DNA from: Ceratopteris richardii
Taxonomy: Eukaryota; Streptophyta; Polypodiopsida; Polypodiales; Pteridaceae
DNA length: 64,000 nt
Direction: 5' to 3'
Assembly: GCA_020310875.1 (NCBI GenBank)
Contig: CM035441.1
Location: 85,624,277 to 85,688,276 of the forward strand
Position 1 is the stretch's first letter; each line of letters opens with the position of its first letter. A model generated the notes under the pieces. That model ran no database searches and was not told the origin of the DNA. It saw only the letters and a list, made by a program, of their open reading frames with translations. Below, piece by piece: positions 54,119-64,000 of this stretch. A program made the translations under genes and the position numbers.

Positions 54119-54187
54119 CATGGCCATGGGCATTGTTGTGAGCCCTCTGGGCATGGCCATGGGCATTGTTGTGATGCCCAGAGGGCT
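54119..54187. repeat. Short direct and inverted repeats forming a hairpin
   Basis: GGCCATGGGCATTGTTGTGA occurs twice (about 54122 and 54155). AGCCCTCTGGGCAT (54141-54154) and ATGCCCAGAGGGCT (54174-54187) are perfect 14-bp inverted repeats with a 19-bp spacer. Confidence 0.85.
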
Positions 54188-54299
54188 GGGCATCAAATTT
54201 AGTCCCTGATGCCCCGCGTGCTATTTGAGGTCAATCAACAGGAATTCCATAATAGAGGACTCACTACAAAGATGCAATACTACTGTAACACAATTTATG

Positions 54300-54492
54300 C
54301 ATGTTCGCGCGGGATTATTAGGCAGCTAACGTAAATTGGTCAGTACTCGTGGAGCGGAGGATATGCAAATAATGCTTACCAGTGGGATGAGTGCTTACCA
54401 TGTTCGCGCGGGATTATTAGGAAGCTAAGGTAAATTGATCTGTACTCATGGAGGGGAGGATATGCAAATAATGCTTACCAGTGGGATGAGTG
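54300..54492. repeat. Tandem duplication, 94-bp copies with 99-bp period
   Basis: CATGTTCGCGCGGGATTATT starts at 54300 and at 54399. Both copies end AATGCTTACCAGTGGGATGA and GTG, with about eight substitutions between them. No coding role is evident. Confidence 0.9.
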
Positions 54493-55153
54493 TAAGCAGT
54501 TGCAGGTCGCGCACAAGCAGAGATCAGAGTCATACAAAGACATTCTGAATACACCTTCATACCTTTAATCACTATCTATGGATAATGTATAAACAAAGGA
54601 AATGGCATATTTCTATTGGAGATCCATAGACGGAGAGAAAACATTTTGCATACAGGAGATGCGAGATGGAAATCATGTGACAGCTCTAATTCATATCTTT
54701 CAGAGTCAGTCTGATGCTGGGATTCACTAGAGAACACAACAGCGACATCGACCACGCAGCTTCAGAGCTCCTAGATAACATGAAGCCGCTATCCGACTAT
54801 CATATCGTGTGATATAAAGAACACCCAGCGTCGAACCCTTTTGCGCATTATGCCAACATGTGATTCGGAGATGGGCTTCTTTGCTTTTCATGATTCTAGA
54901 ACCACCCCATCCCCTCACTCTCATACTAATTTGGGAAGACATTTCTATCAGATATCACACATCCTGACACTGGTCGTGCTTACTTTTTACCTCGGTTTCC
55001 CGTCTAATCAAACCATCATCAGATTGCGTGTTGGCTGTCATACTGTTTTGGGAAGACAATCGTATCAGATATCACACATCCTGATACTCCTCGAGCTCAC
55101 TTTTCACCTCGGTTTCCCGTTTAGTCAAGTTTACATGATCACATTGCATGTGG

Positions 55154-55156
<3 letters not shown>
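54493..55156. other. Non-coding interval downstream of IVD
   Basis: It holds two diverged copies of a phrase around 54,925-55,000 and 55,045-55,130 (GGGAAGACA...TATCAGATATCACACATCCTGA...CACCTCGGTTTCCCGT). No gene was seen. Confidence 0.6.
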
Positions 55157-55249
<93 letters not shown>

Positions 55250-55262
55250 CGCGCGCGCGCGC
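55157..55262. repeat. (CT)44 microsatellite followed by GT/GC run
   Basis: A pure CT dinucleotide run 55157-55244, then GTGTGCGCGCGCGCGCG. It encodes only spurious repeats of two residues. Confidence 0.95.
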
Positions 55263-55406
55263 GTTCCTCTGCCTGATCAAAGCAATTGGAAAATACTTAG
55301 CAATACGACTCGTGATAGTACTCAGTATATTCACAAATATTCTTTTTATATGAATGGATATATTACAAATATGTACAAAAAGCACACGCTGCAACATTTA
55401 TTTTCT

Positions 55407-55559
55407 TTTTTTTTTTTGGAGAACTCTTTGGCACCATCTTGGGGAACTCTTTGGCACCATCTTGGGGAACTCTTTGGCATCCAGCCCCAGGGGGGGCCTT
55501 AAACCTGGCCATCTGCCTAAGAGTACAAGGCACATCTGCTAAACCACGCCTGCTGGATA
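55407..55559 (-). mobile_element. tRNA-derived SINE with 16-bp target duplication at the IVD 3' end
   Basis: It is flanked by the perfect duplication GCAACATTTATTTTCT (55391-55406 and 55560-55575). On the minus strand the head has box A-like GTGGTTTAGCAG and box B-like GGTTTAAGGCC, followed by a G/C-rich stretch, 23-bp repeats of CCCCAAGATGGTGCCAAAGA type and a terminal A run. It inserted about 10 bp downstream of the IVD stop codon, in the same orientation as IVD, and the duplicated target contains AATAAA on the IVD strand. Confidence 0.85.
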
Positions 55560-55565
55560 GCAACA

Positions 55566-55571
55566 TTTATT
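55566..55571 (-). promoter_or_regulatory. Candidate poly(A) signal of IVD
   Basis: AATAAA on the minus strand 15 bases after the stop codon. It is copied at 55397-55402 by the SINE target duplication. A 3' untranslated region this short is unusual, so the second copy or a later site may be used. Confidence 0.35.
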
Positions 55572-55585
55572 TTCTGTGTAAGCTA

Positions 55586-63694
<8,109 letters not shown>

Positions 63695-64000
63695 CTGCAA
63701 AATCAATGTAGTTTGTCAGGAGAAAAATATTATGATAATATTAAATAAATTTTAACACTCAAAACAATGATGAAGGGGCATTCATCTACTGCTTATCTTT
63801 CAGGAGTCTATTACATGTTTAAAATTTCTAATGCAAAAATTCAGCCGGACCATGGCATGCATGCAAGGATCCATGTGGCAATCAGGCTGGCAGATTCTTT
63901 ATAGGCCAAAAAAAATCCAGCCACCTGGGGGTTTCACATGGTGTGATTGCTTGCCTCAAATGTTGTGCCACCTCAGGGGCTGGTTACCGCCTTGATGGCT
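63695..64000 (-). other. IVD intron, running out of the window
   Basis: The next upstream exon, expected to encode LDKLGMRGSDT, was not found in these 306 bases. Confidence 0.7.

Noticed and set aside
55143-55353. Long frames of alternating S-L or R-E residues
   Set aside because: They are translations of the (CT)44 microsatellite and carry no codon signal.

Overview
The window is eukaryotic nuclear DNA from a land plant with a large, repeat-rich genome. The single-copy gene at its right end has plant-like exon content but introns of 2.8 and 4.4 kb, and most of the remaining sequence is nested transposable elements. A gymnosperm-like genome is a reasonable guess, but it is inference. No prokaryotic, organellar or rRNA/tRNA gene was seen.

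Left part (1-30,300): retroelement strata. A minus-strand Gypsy-like fragment (1-5,613) carries integrase, then an extra aspartic protease, then two long accessory ORFs separated only by one in-frame UAG. The same protease/ORF/ORF module recurs as a decayed plus-strand relic (about 5,640-6,807 and 19,251-22,650). That relic is split by Copia element A (6,808-19,250, TSD CTTCT), which is itself split by the younger Copia element B (10,169-16,148, TSD TGACA). A second, decayed Gypsy element (gag, protease, RT, RNase H, integrase) runs from about 22,660 to 30,300 and ends in a candidate 3' LTR.

Middle part (30,300-51,000): this is the least familiar and most interesting region. Two related modules are present. 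Each has a long, decayed minus-strand gene with shared transposase-like motifs (41,727-44,013 and 48,067-50,991). Each also has a minus-strand gene that starts like the histone H3 tail. In one module the H3-like tail leads into a Ulp1-type SUMO protease (30,736-31,497). In the other it leads, after a long linker, into an H3 histone fold (46,997-47,891). Plus-strand ORFs of unknown function lie next to them. Around the first module are at least nine copies of a palindrome of about 68 bp, three copies of a 61-bp G-box/CCAAT unit and three exact-period (219 bp) copies of a splice-donor block. A third Copia element (C, 35,178-41,584, TSD GAAAT) is inserted in this module.

Right part (51,000-64,000): relic sequence, SINEs and simple repeats, then the 3' half of an isovaleryl-CoA dehydrogenase gene on the minus strand (six exons, 63,694 down to 55,586, stop included; the 5' exons are outside the window). 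Its introns hold two hAT-type MITEs with perfect 8-bp target duplications and several microsatellites. A SINE with a 16-bp target duplication sits just past the stop codon, at the AATAAA signal.
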